In this document: positions 16,276-23,957 of the stretch, in pieces
Position numbering within the stretch: the stretch's first letter is position 1
How the letters are laid out: the number at the start of each line of letters is the position of its first letter
DNA from: Mesorhizobium sp.
GTDB taxonomy: Bacteria; Pseudomonadota; Alphaproteobacteria; Rhizobiales; Rhizobiaceae
Reading direction: 5' to 3'
NCBI GenBank assembly: GCA_004020315.1
Contig: SAQG01000001.1
Coordinates: 310,001-374,000 of the forward strand
Length of the DNA: 64,000 bases
The notes under the pieces: model-generated
Seen by the model: only the letters and a program-made list of their open reading frames with translations
What the model was told of the DNA's origin: nothing
Databases searched by the model: none
Made by a program: the position numbers and the translations under genes

Positions 16276-17453
16276 CAGGCAATCCTCTTCAAGAGATCTG
16301 GCCCCTTCAAGAGATCGGGTCCCTTCAAGAGATCGTCCCTCTGCCAGAGGTCGGGATTGAAGGCCTTGAAGCGGCCGTAGAAGGTTTCGCTGAACAGGAT
16401 GACGACGAAGAGCATGCCCTGCAGCACCAGCACGGTAGCGTCGGGCAGGTCCATGCGGCGCTGGATCAGCCCGCCGGAGGCGTCGATGCCGCCAAGCAGG
16501 AACGCGACCGGGATGATGGCGAGCGGATTGTGGCGGGCGAGGAAGGCGACGAGGATACCGGTATACCCGTAGCCGGAAGCGAGCGAGGCGTTGGCGCTGC
16601 CTTGCACGGCGGCGACTTCCAGCATGCCGGCAAGACCGGCGAAGCCGCCGGCCAACGCGGTGAAGCCGACGATCAGCGGTCCGACGGCAAGTCCCTGCAC
16701 CTGGGCTGCCCTGACATTGCCGCCGGCGATGCGGGCGGCGAACCCCCAGCGTGTCTTTTCGATCAGCAGCCAGGACAGAATGCAGGCAATGATGCCGACG
16801 ACCAGCCCCCAATGCACGTCCATGCCCGGGATGTTGCCGATGCGGTAGGCCTCCGCCAGCGGCTCGGTCGAGGGTTTGTTGAGCGAGGCGGGATCGCGCA
16901 GTGGCCCTTCCACCAGATGGTTCATCAGGGCGATGGCGATATAGGCCATCAAAAGGCTCGATATGGTTTCGTTGACGGCACGGTAGTGGCGTAGCGCGCC
17001 GACGGCACCGATCCAGATGCCGCCGGCGGCCAGGCCCGCCACGCCCATGGCAAGAATAACGAAAAAGGCGGGGGCGCCGCTGGCGGCCACGCCCATGGCA
17101 GCCGCGGCGACGCCGCCCAGCACGATCGCGCCTTCGCCGCCGATGACGACGAGGCCGAGCCGGGCCGGCAGTGCCACGCAGAGCGCCGCAAGCAGCAAGG
17201 GTGCGGCCCGCGACAGCGAGTTCTGGATCGAGAACCACGAGCCGAAGCCGCCGCGCCACATCGTTTCATAGAGCTGCACGGGCGACTTGCCGACCAACGC
17301 GATGAACAGGCTGAACAGGGCCATGCCGACGATCAGCGCCGCGAGCGGGATGACGAAGGCTTCCGCCCGCCGGGCGATCCATTCGAGCGCCGTCGGGTAG
17401 CCCCGGGCGCCGAGCATCACTGGCACGCTCGCACTGCTCACCGTGTCTGCCAT
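16275..17453 (-). CDS. ABC transporter permease (BMP/nucleoside-type)
   Basis: A 392-residue inner-membrane protein with about ten hydrophobic segments, matching the larger of the two permeases in BMP-family (nucleoside/purine-type) importers ('GGEGAIVLGGVAAAAMG', 'NETISSLLMAYIAIALMNHLVEGPLRDP', 'GYGYTGILVAFLARHNPLAIIPVAFLLGGI'). I chose the ATG at 17453, 22 bp after the binding-protein stop; an in-frame upstream start would overlap that gene. The C terminus carries an odd short tandem repeat, LLKGPD-LLKGPD-LLKRIA, encoded by an 18-bp DNA repeat. It works with the frameshifted permease downstream and the two-domain ATPase at 13085-14614; the substrate is probably biuret, triuret or a related ureide. 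Confidence 0.9.
   Translation of the reverse strand: MADTVSSASVPVMLGARGYPTALEWIARRAEAFVIPLAALIVGMALFSLFIALVGKSPVQLYETMWRGGFGSWFSIQNSLSRAAPLLLAALCVALPARLGLVVIGGEGAIVLGGVAAAAMGVAASGAPAFFVILAMGVAGLAAGGIWIGAVGALRHYRAVNETISSLLMAYIAIALMNHLVEGPLRDPASLNKPSTEPLAEAYRIGNIPGMDVHWGLVVGIIACILSWLLIEKTRWGFAARIAGGNVRAAQVQGLAVGPLIVGFTALAGGFAGLAGMLEVAAVQGSANASLASGYGYTGILVAFLARHNPLAIIPVAFLLGGIDASGGLIQRRMDLPDATVLVLQGMLFVVILFSETFYGRFKAFNPDLWQRDDLLKGPDLLKGPDLLKRIA
16287..16334 (-). repeat. 18-bp tandem repeat at the 3' end of a permease gene
   Basis: Two full copies (16287-16304, 16305-16322) and a partial third of a unit beginning CTTCAAGAGATC on the plus strand. It adds hydrophilic LLKGPD repeats to the extreme C terminus of the permease. 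The length is a multiple of three, so the frame is kept. Confidence 0.85.
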
Positions 17454-17475
17454 GGCCCCCGTCTCCGATCCATGC

Positions 17476-18603
17476 TCATGCGGTCGAGCCGACGACACCC
17501 TCGACGAGATAGTCCATGCTTTCCAGTTCGATCGCGGCCTCGACGAAAGTCTGGCCCTCGGTTGCGACGACGTCGCCCTTGTTGTTCTTCAACGGCCCCT
17601 TGATGACGGAAAAGCCGCCCTTCATCATTTCGGCGAGCGTGCCGTCGAACTGTGCGCGCGCCGCCTCGCTGACGGCGGGGCCGAGCGGGCTCATCTTGAC
17701 GAAGCCGTCGGCCAGTCCGCCGCGCGTGAAATTGGGCAGCGGCTTGCCGGCCATGAGGTCGTCGACGAACATCTTGTAGACCTTCGCCCAGTTCCACTCC
17801 GCGCCGGTCAGATATTTTTCGGGCGCCAGCAGGCTCTGGTTGGCATGGTAGCCGCAGATGAAGGCGCCACGCCCCGCCGCCGTTTCGACCACCACCTTCG
17901 GGCTGTCGACATGGCAAGTGATGACGTCGGCACCCTGATCGACCAGTGCATTGGCGGCTTCCGCCTCCTTGACCGCCAGCGACCATTCGCCGGTGAAGAT
18001 CACCTGGCAGGTGATGGCCGGGTCGACCGAGCGTGCACCGAGCAGGAAGGAATTGATGTTGAGCAGAACCTGCGGAATGGGCTTTGCCGCGACGAAGCCG
18101 AGCTTCTTGGTCTTGGTGGCGTGGCCGGCGGCGACGCCGTTGAGATACTGGCCCATACCGATATAGCCGAAATAGGAACCAGCATTCATCGGATGCTTGT
18201 CCTTGTTCCACATGCCGCCGCAATGGCGGAACTGCACGTCGGGGAATTTCGCGCACATGGCCAGCATGTGCGGATCGAAATAGCCGAACGAGGTCGGGAA
18301 GATCAGCGAGGCGCCGTCGAGGTTGATCATCGATTCCATCGTCTTCTGGACATCGACCGTTTCGGGGACGTTCTCCTCCTCGACCACGGAGATGCCCTCG
18401 ATGGCCCTCAATGTGGCGGCACCCTCGGCATGCGCCTGGTTGTATCCGTAGTCGTCCTTTGGCCCGACATAGATGAAGCCGACCGTGACGGCAGCGGCGA
18501 ACGCCCTGCTGATCGGGAATGATGCCGAGGCCAGACCGATCGCCGCTCCGGCGGCGGAGGTCTTGAGCAGATCGCGGCGGCTAAGCATGAATCTCTCGGT
18601 CAT
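17476..18603 (-). CDS. BMP-family ABC transporter substrate-binding protein, Tat-exported
   Basis: A 375-residue periplasmic binding protein and the first gene of the eight-gene minus-strand operon. The N terminus has a clear twin-arginine signal ('LSRRDLLKTSAAGAAIG', then a hydrophobic stretch and 'RAFAA'), so it is folded before export. The mature part fits the PF02608 basic-membrane-protein family ('VGFIYVGPKDDYGYNQAHAEGA', 'HVDSPKVVVETAAGRGAFICGYHANQ'), which binds nucleosides, purines and ureido compounds. In the context of biuret and allophanate hydrolases the ligand is probably biuret/triuret or a similar carbamoylurea. Transcription should start at the sigma-54 site near 18666-18681. 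Confidence 0.92.
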   Translation of the reverse strand: MTERFMLSRRDLLKTSAAGAAIGLASASFPISRAFAAAVTVGFIYVGPKDDYGYNQAHAEGAATLRAIEGISVVEEENVPETVDVQKTMESMINLDGASLIFPTSFGYFDPHMLAMCAKFPDVQFRHCGGMWNKDKHPMNAGSYFGYIGMGQYLNGVAAGHATKTKKLGFVAAKPIPQVLLNINSFLLGARSVDPAITCQVIFTGEWSLAVKEAEAANALVDQGADVITCHVDSPKVVVETAAGRGAFICGYHANQSLLAPEKYLTGAEWNWAKVYKMFVDDLMAGKPLPNFTRGGLADGFVKMSPLGPAVSEAARAQFDGTLAEMMKGGFSVIKGPLKNNKGDVVATEGQTFVEAAIELESMDYLVEGVVGSTA

Positions 18604-18664
18604 GTTAAATGCTCCCTGTTGGACCCTTTTCCGGGTCGATTAATTCCCTTCTCGTAAAAGTGCA

Positions 18665-18681
18665 TGCAATCACTGTGCCAG
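18665..18681 (-). promoter_or_regulatory. Sigma-54 (-24/-12) promoter for the biuret-type operon
   Basis: On the minus strand the sequence reads CTGGCACAGTGATTGCA: TGGCAC, seven bases, TTGCA-type ending, with GG (18679-18678) and GC (18667-18666) exactly 10 nt apart. This is an essentially perfect RpoN element. Transcription would start near 18654, about 50 nt before the binding-protein start codon. An activator such as NtrC would be needed; I could not find a convincing NtrC box. Confidence 0.8.
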
Positions 18682-18741
18682 TTTAAAAGCTATAATTTAT
18701 TCAATAAAATCAATTGATGTGCCGGCCGGCCCTGCTCAAGC

Positions 18742-18772
18742 GAAAGGCAATTGCATACACTTTTTGCCTTTC
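18742..18772. promoter_or_regulatory. Inverted repeat in the divergent promoter region, likely GntR operator
   Basis: A perfect 9-bp inverted repeat (GAAAGGCAA / TTGCCTTTC) flanks a 13-nt centre containing ATTGCATACACT. That core is close to the ATTGTATACAAT-type site of FCD-class GntR regulators. It lies between the biuret-type operon and the gntR gene at 18886. The core recurs at 26074 beside the other gntR gene in this window. Confidence 0.5.
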
Positions 18773-18885
18773 AAATAGCCAGTTTGACATGTAGATTAAA
18801 ATGAAGGCATAGAGGGCGGGCCCGAGTCGAAACTTCCGGCGAGCCACCTGCCGCACGGCCGAGAAAAAGACTGGACGGAGGAGAA

Positions 18886-19590
18886 TTGTCGGGGAAGCGC
18901 AGCTTGATCAGGTCGGGCACGACCGTCGATCAGATGGTGAGGGCGATCGGCGACCGGATCGTTACCGGCTTCCTGCGCCCCGGCGAAAAGCTCGACGAGG
19001 CCTCGCTCGCTGCCCGTTTCGACGTGTCGCGCACCCCTGTCAGGGAGGCGCTTGGCCGGCTGAGCGCCATGGGGCTGGTCGAAAGGCGGCCCAATCGGGG
19101 CGCCACCGTCGCCGTGGTAACGCAGGAGCATCTTGCCTCGATGTTCGAGAGCATGGCCGAGCTTGAAGCGATTTGCGCGCGGTTCTCAGCCGAGCGCATG
19201 ACCACTGCCGAGCGCCGCGCGCTCGAGATCGAGCATCAGGCATCGGCGCGCCTTGTGCAGTTGGGTGCGGAGGAGGACTACGAATATTTCAACACGGAGT
19301 TCCACACCCGGCTCTATCGCGGCGCTCACAGCAAGCATATCTATGAACTGACTGTCATGACGCGCAGCCGGCTGGCGCCGTTCCGGCGCGCGCAATTCAT
19401 GCTGCCGGGCCGCCTGGCCAAATCCTGGCAGGAGCATGACGTCATCGTTACCGCAATCATGCGCGGTGACGGCGCTGCCGCAGGACAGGCAGCCAAGGAT
19501 CACGTTTCCATCGTCAGCGAGGCGAGCGCCGTTTTTGCCGCGGTTGACCCGATGAAACCGGAGACGGATTCGATCGGGATGTCTTCCTAG
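18886..19590 (+). CDS. GntR-family transcriptional regulator (FCD subfamily)
   Basis: A 234-residue regulator. The N-terminal winged helix-turn-helix is canonical ('IVTGFLRPGEKLDEASLAARFDVSRTPVREALGRLSAMGLVERRPNRGATVA'). It is followed by the all-helical FCD ligand domain, with probable metal-ligand residues in 'FNTEFHTRLYRGAHS' and 'HDVIVTAIMRGD'. The start is an unusual TTG at 18886 with a strong GGAGGAG site 5-6 nt upstream; no ATG is well placed. It is divergent from the biuret-type operon and precedes the guanidine operon, so it probably controls the former, and possibly itself, through the inverted repeat at 18742-18772. Ligand unknown; allophanate or biuret are candidates. Confidence 0.9.
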   Translation: MSGKRSLIRSGTTVDQMVRAIGDRIVTGFLRPGEKLDEASLAARFDVSRTPVREALGRLSAMGLVERRPNRGATVAVVTQEHLASMFESMAELEAICARFSAERMTTAERRALEIEHQASARLVQLGAEEDYEYFNTEFHTRLYRGAHSKHIYELTVMTRSRLAPFRRAQFMLPGRLAKSWQEHDVIVTAIMRGDGAAAGQAAKDHVSIVSEASAVFAAVDPMKPETDSIGMSS

Positions 19591-19702
19591 CAATCAGGCA
19601 AACTGCCCAATCCGTCGGCGATGCGATGATTTTCGCGTCACTCGTGTGAATGCTCGAAGCCGCACAGCTCCGCAAATGCCGGCCTTTTGGCACAATTCGG
19701 CT

Positions 19703-19720
19703 TTGGCATGCTCCTTGCTT
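19703..19720 (+). promoter_or_regulatory. Sigma-54 (-24/-12) promoter for the guanidine operon
   Basis: The sequence TTGGCATGCTCCTTGCTT has GG (19705-19706) and GC (19717-19718) separated by exactly 10 nt and matches the RpoN consensus TGGCAYR-N4-TTGCW. Predicted transcription starts near 19729-19730, a few bases before the conserved riboswitch begins, so promoter and leader fit together. Confidence 0.8.
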
Positions 19721-19737
19721 CGTTGACCGTGTGCAGA

Positions 19738-19845
19738 GCGTCTAGGGTTCCGGCCGCAGCAAAGCGGTGCTGGTCCAAGAGATGCGACCGCCAAGGGTGC
19801 ACTGAGGCATCCGGCGGAACACGGCGGGCCAAAATCCCGGGAGAA
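19738..19845 (+). promoter_or_regulatory. Guanidine-I riboswitch (ykkC aptamer)
   Basis: The leader contains all the diagnostic ykkC/guanidine-I blocks in order and spacing: CTAGGGTTCCG at 19742-19752, CTGGTCCAAGAG at 19770-19781, and ACACGGCGGG..AAAATCCCGGGAGA at about 19819-19844. Class I aptamers bind free guanidinium and switch on export or degradation genes. Here the regulated unit is an importer plus a guanidine hydrolase, so the logic is induction of assimilation. The gene-free stretch 19591-19945 otherwise holds only the sigma-54 promoter upstream and the expression platform downstream. Confidence 0.95.
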
Positions 19846-19880
19846 CCCTGCACGGGTTTGCTGGCGCGAACCTCTCCCGG
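19837..19880 (+). promoter_or_regulatory. Candidate expression platform of the guanidine riboswitch
   Basis: CCGGGAGA (19837-19844), which includes the conserved 3' end of the aptamer, can pair perfectly with TCTCCCGG (19873-19880). The hairpin AACCC/GGGTT (19844-19848 with 19854-19858) sits inside. Such pairing would be mutually exclusive with the ligand-bound fold. There is no U-tract after it, so a classic intrinsic terminator is not evident; translational control or Rho-dependent control is possible. Confidence 0.55.
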
Positions 19881-19945
19881 ATGCGCGCTTCGCAAACCCC
19901 AACATAAAGTCCGGTCGCAATCCGGATCGCGAACAGGGGTACGCA

Positions 19946-21010
19946 ATGCTTCGCAAGCTGGCCGCAATCATCCTAGCCGCATCACTCAGCCTTCCCATGA
20001 TTTCCGCCGCTGACGCGGCACCCAAGAAAGACTTCAAGATATGCTGGTCGATCTATGTCGGCTGGATGCCGTGGGGGTATCTCTCCGACAGCGGCATCAT
20101 GAAGAAATGGGCCGACAAATACGGCATCAATGTCGAGATCACCCGTATCAACGACTATGTCGAAAGCATCAATCAGTACACCGCCGGCGGCTTCGACGGC
20201 TGTTCGATGACCAACATGGACGCGCTGTCGATCCCCGCTGGCGGCGGCGTCGACACCACCGCTTTGATCATCGGCGACTTCTCCAACGGCAACGATGCCG
20301 TGATCCTCAAGGACAAGGCCGCGCTCGCCGACATTGCCGGCCAGAAGGTCAATCTCGTCGAACTCTCCGTCTCGCATTACCTGCTGGCGCGGGCGCTGGA
20401 CACGGTCAAGCTCGCCGAGAAGGACATCACCGTCGTCAACACCTCCGACGCCGACATGGTCGCCGCCTACGGCACCAGCGACGTCACCTCGGTCGTTACC
20501 TGGAACCCGCTGGTGTCCGAGATCGTCGCCATGCCGGGTGCGCACAAGGTTTTCGATTCCTCGCAAATTCCCGGTGAGATCATCGACATGATGGTCGTCA
20601 ACACCGAGACGTTGAAGGACAATCCGGCATTGGGCAAGGCTCTTGCCGGCGCGTGGTACGAAGCGATGGACCTGATGACCTCGGACACGCCGGAAGGCAA
20701 GGCAGCCAAGGAGGAGATGGCCAAGGCGTCCGGCACGGACCTCGCCGGCTTCGACGCGCAGCTCGCGTCGACAGCGATGTTCTTCGACCCGGCCAAGGCG
20801 GTCGAGTTCACCAAAGGCACCGAATTGCCGAAGACGATGGATCTTGTCCGCAACTTCCTGTTCAGCCACGGAATCCTCGGCACCAACGCAACGAGTGTCG
20901 ACGTGGTCGGCATGAGTTTTCCCGACGGATCCACGCTGGGCGACGCCAAGAACGTCAAGCTGCGTTTCGATCCAGCCTTCATGGCCGAGGTCGCGACCGC
21001 AACGCCCTGA
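19946..21010 (+). CDS. ABC transporter substrate-binding protein of the guanidine operon (NitT/TauT-like)
   Basis: A 354-residue periplasmic binding protein with a Sec signal peptide (hydrophobic 'LAAIILAASLSLPMISAADA', cleavage near AAPKKD). The mature protein has the SsuA/NitT-type two-lobe pattern ('WSIYVGWMPWGYLSDSGIMKKWADKYGINVEI', 'GGFDGCSMTNMDAL', 'DVTSVVTWNPLVSEIV'). It is the first gene after the riboswitch and is followed by its permease and ATPase. Homologous SBP-permease-ATPase sets sit beside ykkC riboswitches and guanidine hydrolase in cyanobacteria and other bacteria, so guanidine or a guanidine-like cation is the probable ligand. An AGGGG site precedes the ATG. Confidence 0.9.
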   Translation: MLRKLAAIILAASLSLPMISAADAAPKKDFKICWSIYVGWMPWGYLSDSGIMKKWADKYGINVEITRINDYVESINQYTAGGFDGCSMTNMDALSIPAGGGVDTTALIIGDFSNGNDAVILKDKAALADIAGQKVNLVELSVSHYLLARALDTVKLAEKDITVVNTSDADMVAAYGTSDVTSVVTWNPLVSEIVAMPGAHKVFDSSQIPGEIIDMMVVNTETLKDNPALGKALAGAWYEAMDLMTSDTPEGKAAKEEMAKASGTDLAGFDAQLASTAMFFDPAKAVEFTKGTELPKTMDLVRNFLFSHGILGTNATSVDVVGMSFPDGSTLGDAKNVKLRFDPAFMAEVATATP

Positions 21011-21016
21011 CGCGAC

Positions 21017-21928
21017 ATGCTGGCCAAGGAAATGAGTGCCAGGGATGAAGTCTCCGAGACGGGCGGGGAGGGCACCGTGCGTCCTTCCCGGCCAAGGCCG
21101 AGAGTGCGTCTTCGCATGATCAATGCGAAGGTCTCGCGCGGCAGCGCCTTGTTCCTCGGCTGCTTGCCGTTCTTGTTCGTGGCGGTCGCCTATCTGATCG
21201 CTTCGGCGCAACGACTGGCCGTCAATCTCAGCGATAAGCTGCTGCCTTCGCCGGCACAGATGTGGTCGGCCTTTCTTGACCTGGCCACGGTGCCGGATAA
21301 GCGCTCCGGCGACCTTATCCTGTGGGTCGACACCTATGCCAGTCTCCTCAGGCTGTTCGCGGGCGTGGGCGTGGCCACGTTCGCCGCGCTTTCGCTCGGC
21401 ATCGCCATCGGCTTCATTCCGCGGGTGCGGGCCTTCCTGCTGCCGCTCGTCACCGTCGTCTGCGTCATTCCTCCGCTGGCGCTGCTGCCGATCCTGTTCA
21501 TCGCGCTTGGCCTCGGCGAAACGGCCAAGATCACGCTGATTGCCCTTGGCGTCGCGCCGGTGATGGTGCGCGACATTGCCAACCGGGTGATGGAGTTGCC
21601 ACCAGAGCTGGTGGCCAAGGCGCAAACGCTTGGCGGCAACAGCTGGACCATGGTCTTGCGGCTGGTGCTGCCGCAAGTCATGCCGCGCCTCATCACCTGC
21701 GTGCGGCTGGCACTCGGGCCGGCCTGGCTGTTCCTGATCGCCGCCGAAGCCATCGCCTCGACTGAAGGGCTGGGCTACCGCATCTTCCTCGTCCGCCGCT
21801 ATCTCTCGATGGACGTCATCCTGCCCTATGTCGCCTGGATCACGCTGCTTGCCGTCATCACCGACTGGCTGCTGGTGCGGCTTTCCCAAGCGGTGTCCCC
21901 CTGGGCACATCCGGCGGAGGCCAGATGA
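21017..21928 (+). CDS. ABC transporter permease of the guanidine operon
   Basis: Up to 303 residues, with six predicted membrane segments and the cytoplasmic EAA loop typical of NitT/TauT-type permeases ('ELPPELVAKAQTLGGNSWTMVLRLVLPQVMPRLITCVRLALGPAW'). The first ~38 residues are polar and poorly conserved in character. In-frame ATGs at 21032 and 21116 are alternatives, and 21116 would still leave all membrane segments intact. It lies 6 bp after the binding-protein gene, and its stop overlaps the ATPase start by ATGA. Confidence 0.9.
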   Translation: MLAKEMSARDEVSETGGEGTVRPSRPRPRVRLRMINAKVSRGSALFLGCLPFLFVAVAYLIASAQRLAVNLSDKLLPSPAQMWSAFLDLATVPDKRSGDLILWVDTYASLLRLFAGVGVATFAALSLGIAIGFIPRVRAFLLPLVTVVCVIPPLALLPILFIALGLGETAKITLIALGVAPVMVRDIANRVMELPPELVAKAQTLGGNSWTMVLRLVLPQVMPRLITCVRLALGPAWLFLIAAEAIASTEGLGYRIFLVRRYLSMDVILPYVAWITLLAVITDWLLVRLSQAVSPWAHPAEAR

Positions 21929-22734
21929 GCCGCATCGTCGTTCACGGGCTGGAAAAGAGTTATGGCGATGCCCGCGTGCTCGAGCGGGTCAACGTCACCG
22001 CCGAAGCCGGCGAATTCCTGTCGCTGGTCGGCGCCAGCGGCTGCGGAAAATCGACGTTCCTGCGCATCCTGCTCGGCCAGGAGCAGCAGAGCAGCGGTGT
22101 CGTCATCGTCGGCGATCGGCCCATCATTCCGGAGCCGACGCCGCAGCGCGGCATCGTCTTTCAGCGCTATTCGGTGTTTCCGCATCTGACCGCCGTCCAG
22201 AACCTGCTGCTGGTCGCAGACTTTCGCTCGGGCGGGCCGTTTGGCCGCGTCTTCGGCGCCAGGCGCAGAAGCGCCAGGCAAGAGGCCGAGGCCATGCTGG
22301 AGCGGGTCGGCCTTGCCCATGCGCGCGACCTCTATCCCGCATCGCTCTCCGGCGGCATGCAGCAGCGGCTAGCGATTGCGCAGACCTTGCTCGGCCGTCC
22401 GCAGATCCTGCTTCTCGACGAGCCGTTCGGTGCGCTCGATCCGGGCATCCGCGTCGAGATGCACGAACTGCTGACCGAGCTCTGGACCGAGCACGGCATG
22501 ACGGTGGTGATGGTCACCCACGATATCGGCGAGGCCTTCAAGCTCGGCACCCGCGTGCTGGTCTTCGACAAGGTGCGTCACGATCCGCAGTTCCCGTCCG
22601 CTTACGGCGCGACGATCACCTACGATTTGAAGCTCGATCGCAAGACCCGGGCTTCCTCTCATCACTTGGCCAAGGTGGCCGCGATGGTCGGGACGACCCG
22701 GCCTGATACAGCAATGGCGACGACGGCGTCGTAA
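21925..22734 (+). CDS. ABC transporter ATP-binding protein of the guanidine operon
   Basis: A 269-residue NitT/TauT-type ATPase. Walker A 'GASGCGKST', Q-loop 'IVFQRYSVFPHLT', signature 'LSGGMQQRLAIAQTLL', Walker B 'ILLLDEPFGALDP' and H-loop 'VMVTHDIGEAF' are all intact. The last ~50 residues form a polar tail without a recognisable regulatory domain. It completes the importer whose permease it overlaps, and is followed after 12 bp by the guanidine hydrolase gene. Confidence 0.93.
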   Translation: MSRIVVHGLEKSYGDARVLERVNVTAEAGEFLSLVGASGCGKSTFLRILLGQEQQSSGVVIVGDRPIIPEPTPQRGIVFQRYSVFPHLTAVQNLLLVADFRSGGPFGRVFGARRRSARQEAEAMLERVGLAHARDLYPASLSGGMQQRLAIAQTLLGRPQILLLDEPFGALDPGIRVEMHELLTELWTEHGMTVVMVTHDIGEAFKLGTRVLVFDKVRHDPQFPSAYGATITYDLKLDRKTRASSHHLAKVAAMVGTTRPDTAMATTAS

Positions 22735-22746
22735 CGGAGACCGTGA

Positions 22747-23955
22747 ATGTCCAGAAATATCCCAGAACGCAGCCACCGCCGTGCAGGGCTGGTCGCCCGG
22801 GAGGCCAAGGAACGCTTTCACCACCCCGATTTCGATGCCCGCGGCACGCAGGGCTGGAAGTCGATCGAAGCCGAGGGCAAGCTGCCGGAAAGCGGCTGGC
22901 GCAAGGAGCAGCAATGGGCGCTCGACATGGGCCTGCCGGGATCGGAATCGATCGTCGACAAATCGATCCCGACATTCGCGCGCGGCGAGCTGCCGCATTT
23001 CGCCGGCATCAACACCTTTCTCAAGGCGCCCTATGTCGAGAATGTCCGCGATGTCGGCAAATACGATGCTGCCGTTATCGGCATTCCTTTTGACAGCGGC
23101 ACCACCTACCGGCCGGGAACCCGCTTCGGCCCGCAAGGCATTCGTCGCATCTCGGCGCTCTACACGCCGTACAACTATGAGCTCGGCGTCGACCTGCGCG
23201 AGCAGATGACCCTGTGCGACGCCGGCGACGTCTTCACCATTCCCGCCAACCTCGAAAAGAGTTTCGACCAGATCACCAAAGGCGTCAGCCATGTCGCCTC
23301 GTCCGGCGCGCTGCCGATCATGCTGGGCGGCGACCATTCGATCGGATTTCCTTGCGTGCGCGGCATCGCCGACGTGACCTCGAAACGCATCGGCATCATC
23401 CATTTCGACCGCCATATCGACATCCAGGAAAAGGATCTCGACGAGCGCATGCACACCACGCCCTGGTATTGGGCGACCAACCTGCCGAATGTCTCGGCGA
23501 CCAATCTCGTCCAGCTCGGCATCGGCGGCTGGCAGGTTCCCCGCTACGGCGTCGCCGAGGCGAGGAAGCGCGGCACCAACGTGCTCACCATCGCCGATAT
23601 CGAGCAGATGGGTATCGAGAAGGCGGCTGAAATCGCGCTCGAACTCGCATGGAAAGACACCGACGCCGTCTACATCTCCTTCGACGTCGACAGCCTCGAT
23701 TGCGGTTTCGTGCCCGGCACGGGCTGGCCGGAGCCGGGCGGCTTCCTGCCGCGCGAGGCGCTCAAGCTGCTTGGGCTGGTGACTGCACCCGGCATTTGCG
23801 GGCTGGAAGTGGTCGAGGTTTCGCCGCCCTACGACACGTCGGACATCACGGCGCTATTCGGCGTGCGCGTCGTCGTCGAAGCGCTCGGCTCGATGGTCGC
23901 CCATGGCAATCTCGGCAAGCATAAATCCATCATCGACAAACCGGTGAGTTTTTGA
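22747..23955 (+). CDS. gdmH: Guanidine hydrolase (nickel-dependent ureohydrolase family)
   Basis: A 402-residue arginase/agmatinase-fold enzyme expected to hydrolyse guanidine to urea and ammonia. Metal ligands are present: His197 in 'GGDHSIGF', Asp221, His223 and Asp225 in 'HFDRHIDIQ', Asp313 and Asp315 in 'SFDVDSLDCGF'. Three traits point to guanidine hydrolase rather than agmatinase: a ~100-residue N-terminal extension, Arg instead of Ala in the DxHxD motif followed by 'DLDERMHTTPWYW', and 'FVPGTGWPEPGGF' after the last ligand motif. The known cyanobacterial enzyme needs nickel. Control by a guanidine-I riboswitch and linkage to a HupE permease support this assignment over ureohydrolases acting on other guanidino compounds. 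Confidence 0.9.
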   Translation: MSRNIPERSHRRAGLVAREAKERFHHPDFDARGTQGWKSIEAEGKLPESGWRKEQQWALDMGLPGSESIVDKSIPTFARGELPHFAGINTFLKAPYVENVRDVGKYDAAVIGIPFDSGTTYRPGTRFGPQGIRRISALYTPYNYELGVDLREQMTLCDAGDVFTIPANLEKSFDQITKGVSHVASSGALPIMLGGDHSIGFPCVRGIADVTSKRIGIIHFDRHIDIQEKDLDERMHTTPWYWATNLPNVSATNLVQLGIGGWQVPRYGVAEARKRGTNVLTIADIEQMGIEKAAEIALELAWKDTDAVYISFDVDSLDCGFVPGTGWPEPGGFLPREALKLLGLVTAPGICGLEVVEVSPPYDTSDITALFGVRVVVEALGSMVAHGNLGKHKSIIDKPVSF

Positions 23956-23957
23956 TC

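Noticed and set aside
19982-21910. A 642-codon minus-strand frame opposite the guanidine transporter genes
   Set aside because: Rich in His/Arg/Gly/Asp as expected for the complement of high-GC coding DNA; the plus strand carries a signal peptide, EAA loop and operon structure.
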